Assembly: GCA_016708925.1 (NCBI GenBank)
Contig: JADJET010000007.1
Span: forward strand, 62,001-126,000
Source: Gammaproteobacteria bacterium
GTDB lineage: Bacteria > Pseudomonadota > Gammaproteobacteria > Pseudomonadales > Porticoccaceae
Reading direction: 5' to 3'
DNA: 64,000 bases
Shown: positions 1-8,852 of the stretch, piece after piece
Layout of the letters: each line of letters starts with the position of its first letter
Numbering within the stretch: position 1 is the first letter of the stretch
The notes under the pieces: generated by a model
Told to the model about the DNA's origin: nothing
The model's input: only the letters and a program-made list of their open reading frames with translations
The model's database searches: none
Position numbers and translations under genes: made by a program

Positions 1-241
1 ACGGATACCTTGCGAACGCTGGCGGAGTCGGGAATCACATCGGTCGATGTCATCTGCCCCGCTTTTTGCGGCCGATTGTCTCGAAACCCTGGTGGAAATC
101 GCCGAGGAAAACGGCGAACTGTTTCGTGGCGCAGGTGGCGAACGGCTCGCGCTGATTCCCTGCCTGAACGACTCCGAAGCGCATGCGACCGCTCTGAAAA
201 TGTTGATTGAACGAAAATGTTTCTTCAGTGTGGCAGAATGA
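1..241 (+). pseudogene. hemH: Ferrochelatase, 3' end only, frameshifted
   Basis: C-terminal part of ferrochelatase, which inserts ferrous iron into protoporphyrin IX in the last step of haem synthesis. The gene enters from the left edge. Frame 1 reads SGITSVDVICPAF and then frame 2 continues with FAADCLETLVEIAEENGELF and IPCLNDSEAH, ending at the TGA at 239-241. Together they match the conserved ferrochelatase tail (CPGF.ADCLETLEEI...GG...YIPCLND). The switch falls exactly on a run of five T at 63-67; four T would restore one frame. This is either a real frameshift or a homopolymer error. Because haem synthesis is normally needed, an error is quite possible. Family assignment is firm, the broken state is not. 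Confidence 0.85.
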
Positions 242-371
242 TCGGATGGGAAGTGCTGGCGGTTTTCCCGTACTGGTTTGTGGACAGTAAAAATTCGCTT
301 CGATAGAATCGATAGCGAGTGCCTGTCGACAACAAAAACAACGTTTCTTTATTTTTGTCAGGAGATGCCGA

Positions 372-1115
372 ATGGTTTCGACTCGAGTGGATGCCACGTC
401 CAAATTGAAGCAATCTGATACGGCGGTAGCAGCAGTGAAAAAGGCAGTGGCACAGCATAGTGCGAAACTTGCCACCGCCCGCGCCCAGGTAAAAGCCCTG
501 CGCGCCAAGGCGATCAAGGAAGGCACCAAGGCCGCGAAAGCAGCTCTGTTGAAGGCGCGGGATAAAGCCCGGTCCGAGCAAAAAGCACTGGCACAGGTCA
601 AGGATAAAGCCCGGATCGCTCTGGCAGAGCAGCGCGTGAGCAAGGTCGAAATGCGCAAGGTACAGGTCGAAAAGCGCGCGCTTGCCCGTGTCGACGGTGT
701 GCGCAAGACCATCGAGAAGCGCAGGAGTGGCGATCTCGCCAACGCCCTGAAGAAATATGAGGAGCGCTGGCTGAAGCGCCGCCGCGCCGCGGATGCACGC
801 AAGATAAAGGCATCCGAAGCCAAAGCGGCAAAGCGTATCAAAGGGGCAGTGAAACTTGCCGCAGCAGCCATGAAAGTGGCGCGCAAAGCGGCGTCCGGCG
901 CGCCGGTGCGGCGCAAGGCTGGGGTAAAAGCCAAGCCGGCCGCGCAAGCCAAGGTCGCAGCGAAAACCAAGCCTGCTGCGAAAGCCAAGACCGCAGTGAA
1001 GGCCAAGCCCGCCACGAAACCCAAGGTCGCAGCCAAAGCCAAGTCTGCGCCCAAAATCAAGGCAGCGGCGAAAACCCGACGGGCGAAAAAGCCGGCCGCA
1101 GCACCGCAGGCCTGA
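372..1115 (+). CDS. algP: AlgP-like histone H1-type Lys/Ala-rich protein
   Basis: A 247-residue very basic protein resembling AlgP (AlgR3) of pseudomonads, a histone H1-like DNA-binding protein. Residues 1 to about 185 are charged and mostly helix-forming (A, K, R, E, Q), with no enzyme motif. From about residue 185 the chain is a tandem series of KAKPAA, KAKTAV, KPKVAA and KAKSAP type units ending in KKPAAAPQA, the hallmark of H1-like tails. AGGAG at 360-364 lies seven bases before the ATG, which fixes the start. The gene stands alone: hemH ends 130 bases upstream and tsaB begins 143 bases downstream. The role in DNA binding is inferred from composition; low-complexity proteins like this are easily misassigned to a specific symbol. 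Confidence 0.7.
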   Translation: MVSTRVDATSKLKQSDTAVAAVKKAVAQHSAKLATARAQVKALRAKAIKEGTKAAKAALLKARDKARSEQKALAQVKDKARIALAEQRVSKVEMRKVQVEKRALARVDGVRKTIEKRRSGDLANALKKYEERWLKRRRAADARKIKASEAKAAKRIKGAVKLAAAAMKVARKAASGAPVRRKAGVKAKPAAQAKVAAKTKPAAKAKTAVKAKPATKPKVAAKAKSAPKIKAAAKTRRAKKPAAAPQA

Positions 1116-1142
1116 TCTAGCGACGGCTTTCGCTGCCGAAAC

Positions 1143-1176
1143 CAGGCCAATCGGGAGAGAAATCCCGGTTGGCCTG
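1143..1176. terminator. Hairpin after the AlgP-like gene
   Basis: Inverted repeat AGGCCAA (1144-1150) and TTGGCCT (1169-1175), extended by C1143-G1176 and by an inner CGGGA/TCCCG pairing around a GAGAAA loop. It sits 28 bases after the AlgP-like stop codon. No T-run follows on either strand, so a Rho-independent terminator is only a guess. Confidence 0.35.
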
Positions 1177-1258
1177 CTCGTCGCAACCCGCGGGTGATGG
1201 ACCTACCGGACAGTGCCGCCGCTGGTGCCGGGCGACGGTAGCCTTCAGGTGTCCTGTC

Positions 1259-1954
1259 ATGACTGCATTGCTCGCCATCGAAACCTCCGCCAATCTGTGT
1301 TCGGTCGCTGTGGCGCAGCATGGCGAGATCATCGACATTGTCGTTTCGGAGCCGCGGGGACATACCCGGCATCTGCTGCCGGCGATTGATCGCCTGCTGA
1401 TCGATGCGGGTCTGACCCTGCGCCGTCTCGATGCCATCGCCGTGACGACCGGCCCGGGTTCCTTTACCGGCCTGCGCATCGGTATCGGGGTTGCGCAAGG
1501 TCTGGCCTACGGCGCGGACCTGCCCGCACTGCCGCTGTCGTCGCTGGCGACATTGGCGCAGGGCGCTGTTCGCAGCGGACAATTGGCGCACGACGACGTT
1601 GCGGTGACTGTGCTCGATGCCCGCATGGATGAGGTGTACTGGGGGCTTTATCAGGTCGCCGGTGAACTGGTCGTCGCTTTGCGCCCGGATCGGGTCAGCA
1701 CTCCGCACGCGCTGACATTGGACCCTGATCTGTCCGCTGGAACGCGTTACGTCGGCCTGGGCGACGGCTGGAAGTTCGCGGCGCAATTTCCGCTCACGCC
1801 CATCCATTACGATCCCCAGGCCGCGCCCCTGGCGCGCGATATGATTCCGCTGGCGCTCGCCGCGCTGCGCGCCGGAGCGACGGTGACGCCCGAAACGCTC
1901 GAACCCCATTATTTGCGTGACAATCACTGGCAGAAACGGCAGCGCGCCGGGTGA
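1259..1954 (+). CDS. tsaB: tRNA threonylcarbamoyladenosine biosynthesis protein TsaB
   Basis: TsaB (YeaZ) is the non-catalytic partner of TsaD in the complex that makes t6A37 in ANN-decoding tRNAs in the cytoplasm. The N-terminus LAIETSANLCSVAV, the segment GHTRHLLPAID near residue 37 and TTGPGSFTGLRIGIG near residue 62 are the typical ASKHA-fold motifs of this family. The predicted length is 231 residues, as usual. The reading frame stays open upstream to 1169, but the extra 30 residues look nothing like TsaB, so the ATG at 1259 directly before the LAIET motif is chosen. The first Shine-Dalgarno-like bases (CAGGTG at 1246-1251) are weak. The next gene starts about 90 bases downstream on the same strand. 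Confidence 0.93.
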   Translation: MTALLAIETSANLCSVAVAQHGEIIDIVVSEPRGHTRHLLPAIDRLLIDAGLTLRRLDAIAVTTGPGSFTGLRIGIGVAQGLAYGADLPALPLSSLATLAQGAVRSGQLAHDDVAVTVLDARMDEVYWGLYQVAGELVVALRPDRVSTPHALTLDPDLSAGTRYVGLGDGWKFAAQFPLTPIHYDPQAAPLARDMIPLALAALRAGATVTPETLEPHYLRDNHWQKRQRAG

Positions 1955-2045
1955 GACGTACATCGGGCGCGGCTTGGCGGACGCGATCGGCGCGCGCCGG
2001 CGCACGGCGTCGTTCCGGCGCATTCGCTGATCGATGGAGCATTGC

Positions 2046-2936
2046 ATGAAGATCGAACGGGTTGCCTTTATCGGTCTCGGTGTCATGGGGTTTCCCATGG
2101 CGGGACATCTGCGCGCGGCGGGACTCGAAGTGACGGTGTACAACCGCACGTCCGCGCGCGCCCGGCAGTGGGCCGGACACTATCAGGGCAGTGTTGCGGC
2201 GACCCCCGCGGAAGCCGCCGTCAATGCTCAGGTGGTATTCGCCTGCGTCGGTCGCGACGACGATGTGCGGGAAATCGCTCTGGGTGAAAACGGCGCGCTT
2301 GCCGCCATGAAGGCAGGCGCCATCTTTGTCGATCACACCACGGCGTCCGCGGCGCTTGCGCGCGAACTCGATAGCCGTTGTCGCGAGTTGAATCTTGGTT
2401 TTCTGGATGCGCCGGTAAGCGGTGGCCAGCTCGGCGCCGAAAAAGGCGCGCTGACCGTGATGTGCGGCGGCGCTGTCGATACCTTTGCCCGCGCGGCTCC
2501 GGTGCTGGCTCATTACGCCCGTGCCGCGCAGTTGCTGGGTCCGGCGGGCAGCGGCCAACTGTGCAAGATGGTCAATCAGATCTGTATCGCGGGTCTGGTG
2601 CAGGGGCTCGCCGAGGGCATCCACTTTGCGCAACAGGCGGGACTGGATCCGCTGCAGGTGATCGACACGATCTCGAAGGGTGCCGCGCAGTCCTGGCAGA
2701 TGGACAACCGCCACGCCACCATGATCCGGGGCGAATACGCGCACGGTTTCGCGGTCGACTGGATGCGCAAGGATCTCGACATCGTGCTCGCCGAAGCGCG
2801 CCGCAATGGCGCACGTCTGCCGATCGCGGCGCTGGTGGATCAGTTCTACGCCGACATCCAGGCCGCTGGTGGCGGGCGCTGGGATACGTCGAGTCTACTC
2901 ACCCGGTTGCAGACTGCCCAGGAGAACCACGGATGA
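2046..2936 (+). CDS. 3-hydroxyisobutyrate dehydrogenase-family reductase
   Basis: A beta-hydroxyacid dehydrogenase of 296 residues. The N-terminal Rossmann motif is GLGVMGFPMAGHLRAAG, followed by YNRTSARA, which suggests NADP(H) because of the Arg. The substrate motif is DAPVSGGQLGAEKG near residue 122, and the family catalytic lysine lies in GSGQLCKMVNQ. Members reduce or oxidise 3-hydroxyisobutyrate, tartronate semialdehyde, glyoxylate or succinic semialdehyde; the sequence alone does not decide. An upstream ATG at 2034 is in frame, but GGAG at 2035-2038 spaced seven bases from the ATG at 2046 favours the inner start. The stop overlaps the start of the aminopeptidase gene by four bases (ATGA), so the two are probably translationally coupled. 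Confidence 0.85.
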   Translation: MKIERVAFIGLGVMGFPMAGHLRAAGLEVTVYNRTSARARQWAGHYQGSVAATPAEAAVNAQVVFACVGRDDDVREIALGENGALAAMKAGAIFVDHTTASAALARELDSRCRELNLGFLDAPVSGGQLGAEKGALTVMCGGAVDTFARAAPVLAHYARAAQLLGPAGSGQLCKMVNQICIAGLVQGLAEGIHFAQQAGLDPLQVIDTISKGAAQSWQMDNRHATMIRGEYAHGFAVDWMRKDLDIVLAEARRNGARLPIAALVDQFYADIQAAGGGRWDTSSLLTRLQTAQENHG

Positions 2937-4237
2937 CGCATGCGAGCGAATTCAACGCGGGTCTGCTGGATTTTCTGGCGCGATCCCCGACGCCGTTTCA
3001 CGCCACCGCGAATCTCGCGGCGCTGCTGGCGGCGGCGGGGTTCAAGGCGCTGGTGGAAACCGCCGACTGGGCGCTTAAGCCCGGAGGCCGCTATTACTGC
3101 ATCCGCAATGATGCATCGCTGATCGCCTTTGTGCTGGGCACGGAAGCGCTCGCCCGCCATGGCATCCGCATGCTGGGCTCCCATACCGACAGCCCCTGTT
3201 TGATGGTACGGCCCCATCCGGAAAAAAACCGGCGCGGCTATTTTCAGTTGGGGGTCGAGGTCTACGGCGGCGCACTGCTCAATCCCTGGTTCGATCGCGA
3301 TCTTTCCCTCGCCGGACGAGTCGTGGTACGCGATCCGAGTGGCCGCTTGCGGTCTCATCTGGTGGATTTTCGCCGCCCGCTGGCGGTGATTCCGAGTCTC
3401 GCCATTCATCTCGACCGCGAGGCCAATCGCAATCGCAGCATCAACGCCGAAACCGACATTCAGCCGCTGCTCGGGCAGTTGGTGGGTGACGCTACCGGCG
3501 ATCTGCGCTTGTTGCTCGCCCAAGAGCTGGCCGTCAACGGCGCCGCGGTGGGCGAGGTGCTGGATTTCGAACTCTGTCTTTACGATACCCAGCCGCCGGC
3601 GCGGATCGGCCTTGGCGGCGAATTCATCGCGGCCGCGCGGCTCGACAATTTGCTGAGTTGTTATGTCGGCGTGCGGGCGTTGCTCGCATCGCAGGGCAAC
3701 GAAACCCGTCTGGTCGTGTGCAGTGACCACGAAGAAGTGGGCAGCGCGTCCGCGAGCGGCGCGCAGGGCCCGTTTCTGGAATCGGTACTGATGCGCCTGC
3801 TGCCGGATGCGACCGAGCGCACCCGCGCCCTGATGGCGTCGCTGCTGATCTCCGCCGACAACGCCCACGGCGTGCATCCCAACTTTCCCGCCCGCCACGA
3901 CGACAATCACGGGCCGTTGCTGAATCGTGGCCCCGTGCTCAAGGTCAATACCAATCAGCGCTATGCCACCAACAGTGTGACGGCGGCGCGACTGCGCCAG
4001 TGGGCGCGGGATGCGGACGTGCCGCTGCAAACCTTCGTGGCCCGCAACGACATGGGTTGCGGCAGCACCATCGGGCCGCTCACCGCGGCGCGGATCGGTG
4101 TCCCGACCCTGGATCTGGGGGTGCCGACCCTGGCCATGCACTCGATCCGGGAATTGGCGGGTGCGGCGGACGCAGAGAGTCTGTTTACGCTCGCCACGCG
4201 CTGCTTCAATCATTCCGGTTCGCTTGCCGTCGATTGA
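2933..4237 (+). CDS. apeB: M18 family aminopeptidase
   Basis: A 434-residue zinc aminopeptidase of family M18 (bacterial counterpart of aspartyl aminopeptidase), cytoplasmic, removing N-terminal residues from peptides. Metal-binding and catalytic motifs appear in the expected order: GSHTDSPCLMVRP near residue 82, CSDHEEVGS near 264, ADNAHGVHPN near 305, NDMGCGSTIGP near 369 and LAMHSIRE near 401. Length matches the family (about 425 to 435). The frame is open far upstream (2378), but that part is antisense-like shadow of the preceding gene; the ATG at 2933 in the ATGA overlap with that gene is the natural start. It ends 62 bases before the convergent outer-membrane efflux gene. Confidence 0.93.
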   Translation: MTHASEFNAGLLDFLARSPTPFHATANLAALLAAAGFKALVETADWALKPGGRYYCIRNDASLIAFVLGTEALARHGIRMLGSHTDSPCLMVRPHPEKNRRGYFQLGVEVYGGALLNPWFDRDLSLAGRVVVRDPSGRLRSHLVDFRRPLAVIPSLAIHLDREANRNRSINAETDIQPLLGQLVGDATGDLRLLLAQELAVNGAAVGEVLDFELCLYDTQPPARIGLGGEFIAAARLDNLLSCYVGVRALLASQGNETRLVVCSDHEEVGSASASGAQGPFLESVLMRLLPDATERTRALMASLLISADNAHGVHPNFPARHDDNHGPLLNRGPVLKVNTNQRYATNSVTAARLRQWARDADVPLQTFVARNDMGCGSTIGPLTAARIGVPTLDLGVPTLAMHSIRELAGAADAESLFTLATRCFNHSGSLAVD

Positions 4238-4299
4238 CGCTTGTTTCGCGGTGAACTTGCGCCCAACGACGCTTCGAACCTGCCAACCGTCCCGGCGCA

Positions 4300-5580
4300 T
4301 CACAGGGTGCCAAGCGCGCGGCGCAACAGCAGTCTGGTAAGCATCTGGTCGTAAGTCGCGTTGAGCCGGTTGGTGTGCGCCTGCAGGCGCAGGGTTTCGG
4401 CGTCCAGCACCTGGGAGTGGCTGACCATGCCCTCGCGATACAGGTTGCGGGTTGCGGTGAGGTTTTCCTCGCCCTGGGTTACGGCACTGGCAGCCGCAGC
4501 GAGGCGAACGCTGGTGGCGTTGTAATCGAGCCACGCCTGACGGACCTGGAGTTCGATGAGTGTCTGAAGCTCGGCCAGTTGCGCCTGTAACGCGGCTCTC
4601 TGGTGCTCCAGGTCGGCGCGCTCGTGATGGCTCGCGCCACCGTCGAACACCTGCCACACCATGCCGACATTCGCGGCCCAGACCGCTTCGTCTACCTGAT
4701 TCGAGTTTTCCTGATAGCCATAACCGCCGCCCAACCCAACCTGGGGCCGCGCTGCGGCGCGAACGCTGTCGGCGCGGTGGGTGAGAGCATTGATGCGCTG
4801 GCGCATTGCATCCAGCTCGGAGCGCTGGGTCAGCGCGGCAGTGGTGAGCAGCACGAGATCACGGCCATCGCCGTCGACCACCGGTTCGGCGAAATCCACG
4901 GCTTGGTCGAGAGGGCGGGCCAGCAGGCGGTTGCAGGCGGCGCTGGCCAGAGCGTGGCGATTACGAGCGCCGGTGAGCTGTTGTCGGGCGTCCGCGGCGG
5001 ACACTTCGGCGACCAGCACGTCGGTGTTGGCCACCAGACCTTGCTGCTTGAGATTGCCTACGTCGCGCTGATGCCGGGTCAGATTCTCCAGATGACTTTC
5101 CGCCAACGCGATGCCCTGTCGCGCGCGCAATACATCAATCAGGGTTGCCGCGACGGCCATTTTCAGATCCTGGGTTTCGCTCGCGGTGTCACCCTGCGCG
5201 GCGCTTTCGCCCGCGCGGGCGGCGGCGATGGCGGCGGGAATGCGGCCGCTGGTGTAGAGCGGCAGGCTGGAATAGGCACTGTAATAAAGCGCGCTTTTCT
5301 CCCAATAAGCGAAACGGAAATCCTGACCGGCAAGCTTGCCCTGAATCGTCGGCGGATTATCCAGGCGCATGTAATTGGCGCTCAAGGTCAGTTGCGGCAG
5401 ACGTGCCGCCTTGGCGCGCGCCACGCCCTGGGCAGCGGCTTGTTGCTGTTCCTCGACGGCTTGCAGGCGGTGATTGCCGGCGAGCGCTTCGCGCCAGGCG
5501 TCGTCCAGCGTTTCCAGCCCGGCGCTGGTCCCGCACCACAATAGCGGCGTCAGACCGATCAACAGGACGAGTGGTTTCAC
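4300..5580 (-). CDS. TolC-type outer membrane efflux protein of an RND pump
   Basis: A 426-residue outer membrane factor. It begins with a signal peptide (VKPLVLLIGLTPLLWCGTSAG), then LETLDDAWREALAGNHRLQ and two similar coiled-coil repeats of about 190 residues each, as in the TolC family. The C-terminal motif GMVSHSQVLDAETLRLQ is typical. It would be the exit duct for the RND pump just upstream in the same operon. The GTG start is chosen because it overlaps the RND stop by four bases (GTGA) and is preceded by GGAGAG eight bases away. It is distinct from the second TolC homologue near 28 kb, which has its own locus. Confidence 0.88.
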   Translation of the reverse strand: MKPLVLLIGLTPLLWCGTSAGLETLDDAWREALAGNHRLQAVEEQQQAAAQGVARAKAARLPQLTLSANYMRLDNPPTIQGKLAGQDFRFAYWEKSALYYSAYSSLPLYTSGRIPAAIAAARAGESAAQGDTASETQDLKMAVAATLIDVLRARQGIALAESHLENLTRHQRDVGNLKQQGLVANTDVLVAEVSAADARQQLTGARNRHALASAACNRLLARPLDQAVDFAEPVVDGDGRDLVLLTTAALTQRSELDAMRQRINALTHRADSVRAAARPQVGLGGGYGYQENSNQVDEAVWAANVGMVWQVFDGGASHHERADLEHQRAALQAQLAELQTLIELQVRQAWLDYNATSVRLAAAASAVTQGEENLTATRNLYREGMVSHSQVLDAETLRLQAHTNRLNATYDQMLTRLLLRRALGTL

Positions 5581-8500
5581 AAACTTGTCTCTCCGCGATC
5601 GCGATATTCGCGCTCGAGCAGTTGGTGGAACAGCACCGGCACCACGACGATGGTCAGAAAGGTCGAGACCAGCGTGCCGAAGATCAGCGAAATGGCGAGA
5701 CCGCCGAAAATCGGATCGCGGATCATCACCGCGCTGCCGAGTACCGTTGCAAGCGCGGTCAGCAGGATCGGGCGCACCCGCAGCAGGGTTGCTTCCAGTA
5801 CCGCCTCGCGCAATGCCACGCCTTGTTTCAAATGATCCCGTACGAAATCGATGATGAGCAGCGAATTGCGCACCACGATGCCGGCGAGTGCGACGACGCC
5901 GATCATGGAGGTGGAGGTGAACGCCTGGCCGAGCAGCCAGTGCCCGGGGAACACGCCGATCAGGCCCAGCGGGATGGCCGCCATCGCCACCAGGGGAATG
6001 CGGAACGACTGGTAGTAGGCGACCAGCAGAATGTAAATGAACAACAGTGCCAGACCGAGGGCATTGACCAAGTCGCGAAAGGCATCCAGGGTGAGGCGCA
6101 TTTCGCCATCCCACAGCAAGTGGTAGCCGGTAATGGTGTTGGCGTCGGTGCGCTTGAATCGCAGATTGCCGGTGGTCAGGCGCTGGCCGTCGGGCGTCGC
6201 CAGACCGTCGAGCAGGCGGTCGAGGTGCAGCACGGCGAAGATCGGTGTACTGCGGGCGACTTCGCCTGTCACATAGACAACGCGCTCATAGTCCTTGTGA
6301 AGGATGGGCTTCGCGACGCTGTCGTACGTCACCGTCGTGAGGCTCGACAAGGGAATCTTCTGCCCGGTCGCGTTGGTGATGAACGCGGTCGTGAGATCGT
6401 CAGGATTCACTTCGCGCGCCGGCGGCAGGACGAGCCGCATCGGCACCGGGTGTCGTTCGTCCGGCGCATAAAGCCGGCCGACCGCTGTCCCGCGCAACAA
6501 GCGGTTGAGTTCGGCGGCGACCGCTGCCGGGCTGATGTCGGCCAGCGCGGCTTTTTCGCGGTCCACATGAATTTTCCGGATGTGCATGGGCGCGTGCGTC
6601 GAGGTGTCCACCTCGACCATATCGTGGGTTGCGCGGAACGCGGTTGCGACCTGCGTGGCGATGGCTTCCATGACGTCGAGATCGCGGCCGTAGATTTCCG
6701 CCAGCACGCTGGCCCGCATCGGTGGCCCGGGCGGATCTTCCGCCAGCCGTATCAGGGCGCCGGGGTAACGGTTCTGAATGGCGGCGATGGCGTCGCGCAG
6801 ACGCAGCACCAAGGCGATGGAGCTGACGTCACGCTCTTGCTTGGGAACGAGATTGACGCGCACTTCCGCGATGTGTGCACCAGTCTTGTTGGTCGCGCCG
6901 CGCAGCAGGCCGTTGAAATCGACCACGCCGGATTGTCCGACCCAAGTCTGGTAGTTGAGGATTTCCGGTTGCTGGCGCAACAGATTGCCGACCTCGCGCG
7001 CCACTCGGTCGGTGGCTTCGAGTGGAGCATCCTCGGGCATGTCGATGGTGATGTTGAAGGTGTTTTTGTTGTCCTTGAGCAGCATCGCCAGATCGACGCC
7101 CAGCAGCGACACCGGCCCGCCGACACCGGCCGGACGCAGGAACTGCCAGGTGGGTTGCAGGCAGGCAAGGACAATGGCGCTGATCACGGCGGTGTACAGA
7201 CAGCGCCGCGCGCCGGGACGGATCAGCAGCGGCGTCAGCCAGCGCCGGTAGAGGCGGGTGAGCCGCGACTGCTTCTGGATGGCCGCCAGCAGAGGCAACT
7301 CGTTGCGGCTGAGCCAGCGGTGGGCCGCCCAGGGTGTGACGATGTAGGCCACCAGCAGGGACGCGAACATGGCGATCGGCACGTTGAACGCCACCGGATA
7401 AAAATACTGGCCGACCATGCCGCTGAGGGCAACCAACATCGACGAAAAGCCAAGAATCACCGCGAAGGTGGCCAGGCTGGTGGCGTTGCCGATTTCGTTG
7501 GTGGCTTCGATCGCCAACTCGCGCCGGCTGCGGTCGCCGCCGTGATGAAAATGGCGATGGATGTTTTCCACCACCACCATGGCGTCGTCCACCAGCATGC
7601 CGAGGGACAAAATCAGGGCAAACAGGGTGACCCGATTGATGGTGGGGCCGAACAGGTAGTCCGCACCCAGGGTGAGCGCGACCGTGATGGGCACCGCCAG
7701 CGCCACCACCAGCGCGGAGCGCCAGCCGAGGAAAAAGATGGTGACGACAAAGACGCACACCAGGGCAATGCCAAATTCCTCCAGCAACCGGTTTACCGCC
7801 TCGTTGGCCTTGGCGCCGTCATTGCGGGTGACGATGAGATCGATCCCGGCGGGAACGAAGGTGGGCCGCATCGTTTCGATGCGCGCGAGTACCTCGTTCG
7901 CCATTGATACCGCGTTGGTGTTAGCTTTTTTCGCCACCGCCAGGGTCACCGCCGCGAGTTCCGGGTCGGCATCGCGACCGAAAGCGGGGTCGGCGGGGCC
8001 ATAGGCGAAACGGCTCAGGTCGGTGCGCTCCGGCGGCGGACCATCGCGGACCGAGGCGACATCGGACAGATATACCAAGCGCTGGTTTTGACTGCCGACG
8101 ATTACCTGCTCGAGTGTGCTGACATCGAACAGCCGATCGTGCAGCGCGGCTTGAACCTGGCGCTGGCCGGTGACCTGCGTGCCGAGCGGCACCGAAACAT
8201 TGGCGAGCGCGATCGCCTGCTGCAACTGCTCCAGCGGGATGCCGTAGGCATTGAGCCGGGCCAGATCCGGCTCGATGCGCACTTCCCGGTCGCGACCACC
8301 GCGCACATAGGCGTCGGCTACCGGCCGCAGACTGCGCAACTGATCGGTCATCCGCTCGGCGATGCGTCTGAGGGCGTAATCGTCGTACTGCGCCGAGGCG
8401 AGCGTGACCGTAACGATGGGAACATCGTCCACATCGACACTTTTCACCAGCGGCTCGCTGCTGTCGGCGGGCAGCAGTTCGCGCGATTGCAAAATGTGAT

Positions 8501-8852
8501 CGTAGAGTTTGACCAAGGCTTTCTCTTTGTCCTGGCCGACTTCGAATTGCACGTTCAGGATGGCCAGCGAATCCATCGCCGTGGCGTAGGTGTGATCCAC
8601 GCCCGCGATCTGTTTGATGGTGTTTTCCAGCGGGCGGACGACCAGGGCCTCCATCTCCAGCGGCGTGGCGCCCGGCAAGCGCACGATGATGTCGGCGGCG
8701 GGCACCACGATCTGGGGGTTTTCCTCGCGCGGCGTGTTGCGGATCGCCACCACGCCCAACAACAGGCAGGCAAGGATGACCACCGGGGTGATGCGCGAGG
8801 TGACGAAGATCCGCGTCAGCCAGCCCGCGGCGTTGAATCCGGAATCATTCAC
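5577..8852 (-). CDS. RND family efflux permease (inner membrane pump)
   Basis: A 1,091-residue proton-driven resistance-nodulation-division transporter, with the normal twelve-helix two-repeat layout: one N-terminal helix, a large periplasmic loop, six helices (including LILSLGMLVDDAMVVVENIH in TM4), and the same again (VVALAGIVVRNSLLIIDFVR). Segments PREENPQIVV and LPGATPLEMEALVVRPLE place it with the HAE1/AcrB-like group that often carries lipophilic compounds rather than metals. A GTG start at 8852 overlaps the adaptor gene by eight bases, and the frame upstream is not RND-like. The order TetR, adaptor, pump, outer membrane factor is a complete tripartite system. Substrate cannot be read from the sequence. 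Confidence 0.93.
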   Translation of the reverse strand: MNDSGFNAAGWLTRIFVTSRITPVVILACLLLGVVAIRNTPREENPQIVVPAADIIVRLPGATPLEMEALVVRPLENTIKQIAGVDHTYATAMDSLAILNVQFEVGQDKEKALVKLYDHILQSRELLPADSSEPLVKSVDVDDVPIVTVTLASAQYDDYALRRIAERMTDQLRSLRPVADAYVRGGRDREVRIEPDLARLNAYGIPLEQLQQAIALANVSVPLGTQVTGQRQVQAALHDRLFDVSTLEQVIVGSQNQRLVYLSDVASVRDGPPPERTDLSRFAYGPADPAFGRDADPELAAVTLAVAKKANTNAVSMANEVLARIETMRPTFVPAGIDLIVTRNDGAKANEAVNRLLEEFGIALVCVFVVTIFFLGWRSALVVALAVPITVALTLGADYLFGPTINRVTLFALILSLGMLVDDAMVVVENIHRHFHHGGDRSRRELAIEATNEIGNATSLATFAVILGFSSMLVALSGMVGQYFYPVAFNVPIAMFASLLVAYIVTPWAAHRWLSRNELPLLAAIQKQSRLTRLYRRWLTPLLIRPGARRCLYTAVISAIVLACLQPTWQFLRPAGVGGPVSLLGVDLAMLLKDNKNTFNITIDMPEDAPLEATDRVAREVGNLLRQQPEILNYQTWVGQSGVVDFNGLLRGATNKTGAHIAEVRVNLVPKQERDVSSIALVLRLRDAIAAIQNRYPGALIRLAEDPPGPPMRASVLAEIYGRDLDVMEAIATQVATAFRATHDMVEVDTSTHAPMHIRKIHVDREKAALADISPAAVAAELNRLLRGTAVGRLYAPDERHPVPMRLVLPPAREVNPDDLTTAFITNATGQKIPLSSLTTVTYDSVAKPILHKDYERVVYVTGEVARSTPIFAVLHLDRLLDGLATPDGQRLTTGNLRFKRTDANTITGYHLLWDGEMRLTLDAFRDLVNALGLALLFIYILLVAYYQSFRIPLVAMAAIPLGLIGVFPGHWLLGQAFTSTSMIGVVALAGIVVRNSLLIIDFVRDHLKQGVALREAVLEATLLRVRPILLTALATVLGSAVMIRDPIFGGLAISLIFGTLVSTFLTIVVVPVLFHQLLEREYRDRGETSL

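Noticed and set aside
50..2149. 699-codon minus-strand frame across the AlgP-like gene and tsaB
   Set aside because: It is the reverse reading of low-complexity Lys/Ala repeats and of tsaB; no independent start or motif.
5145..7907. 920-codon open frame on the plus strand opposite the RND pump
   Set aside because: Antisense shadow of the RND gene; residues dominated by Q, R, H, G, with no motif.
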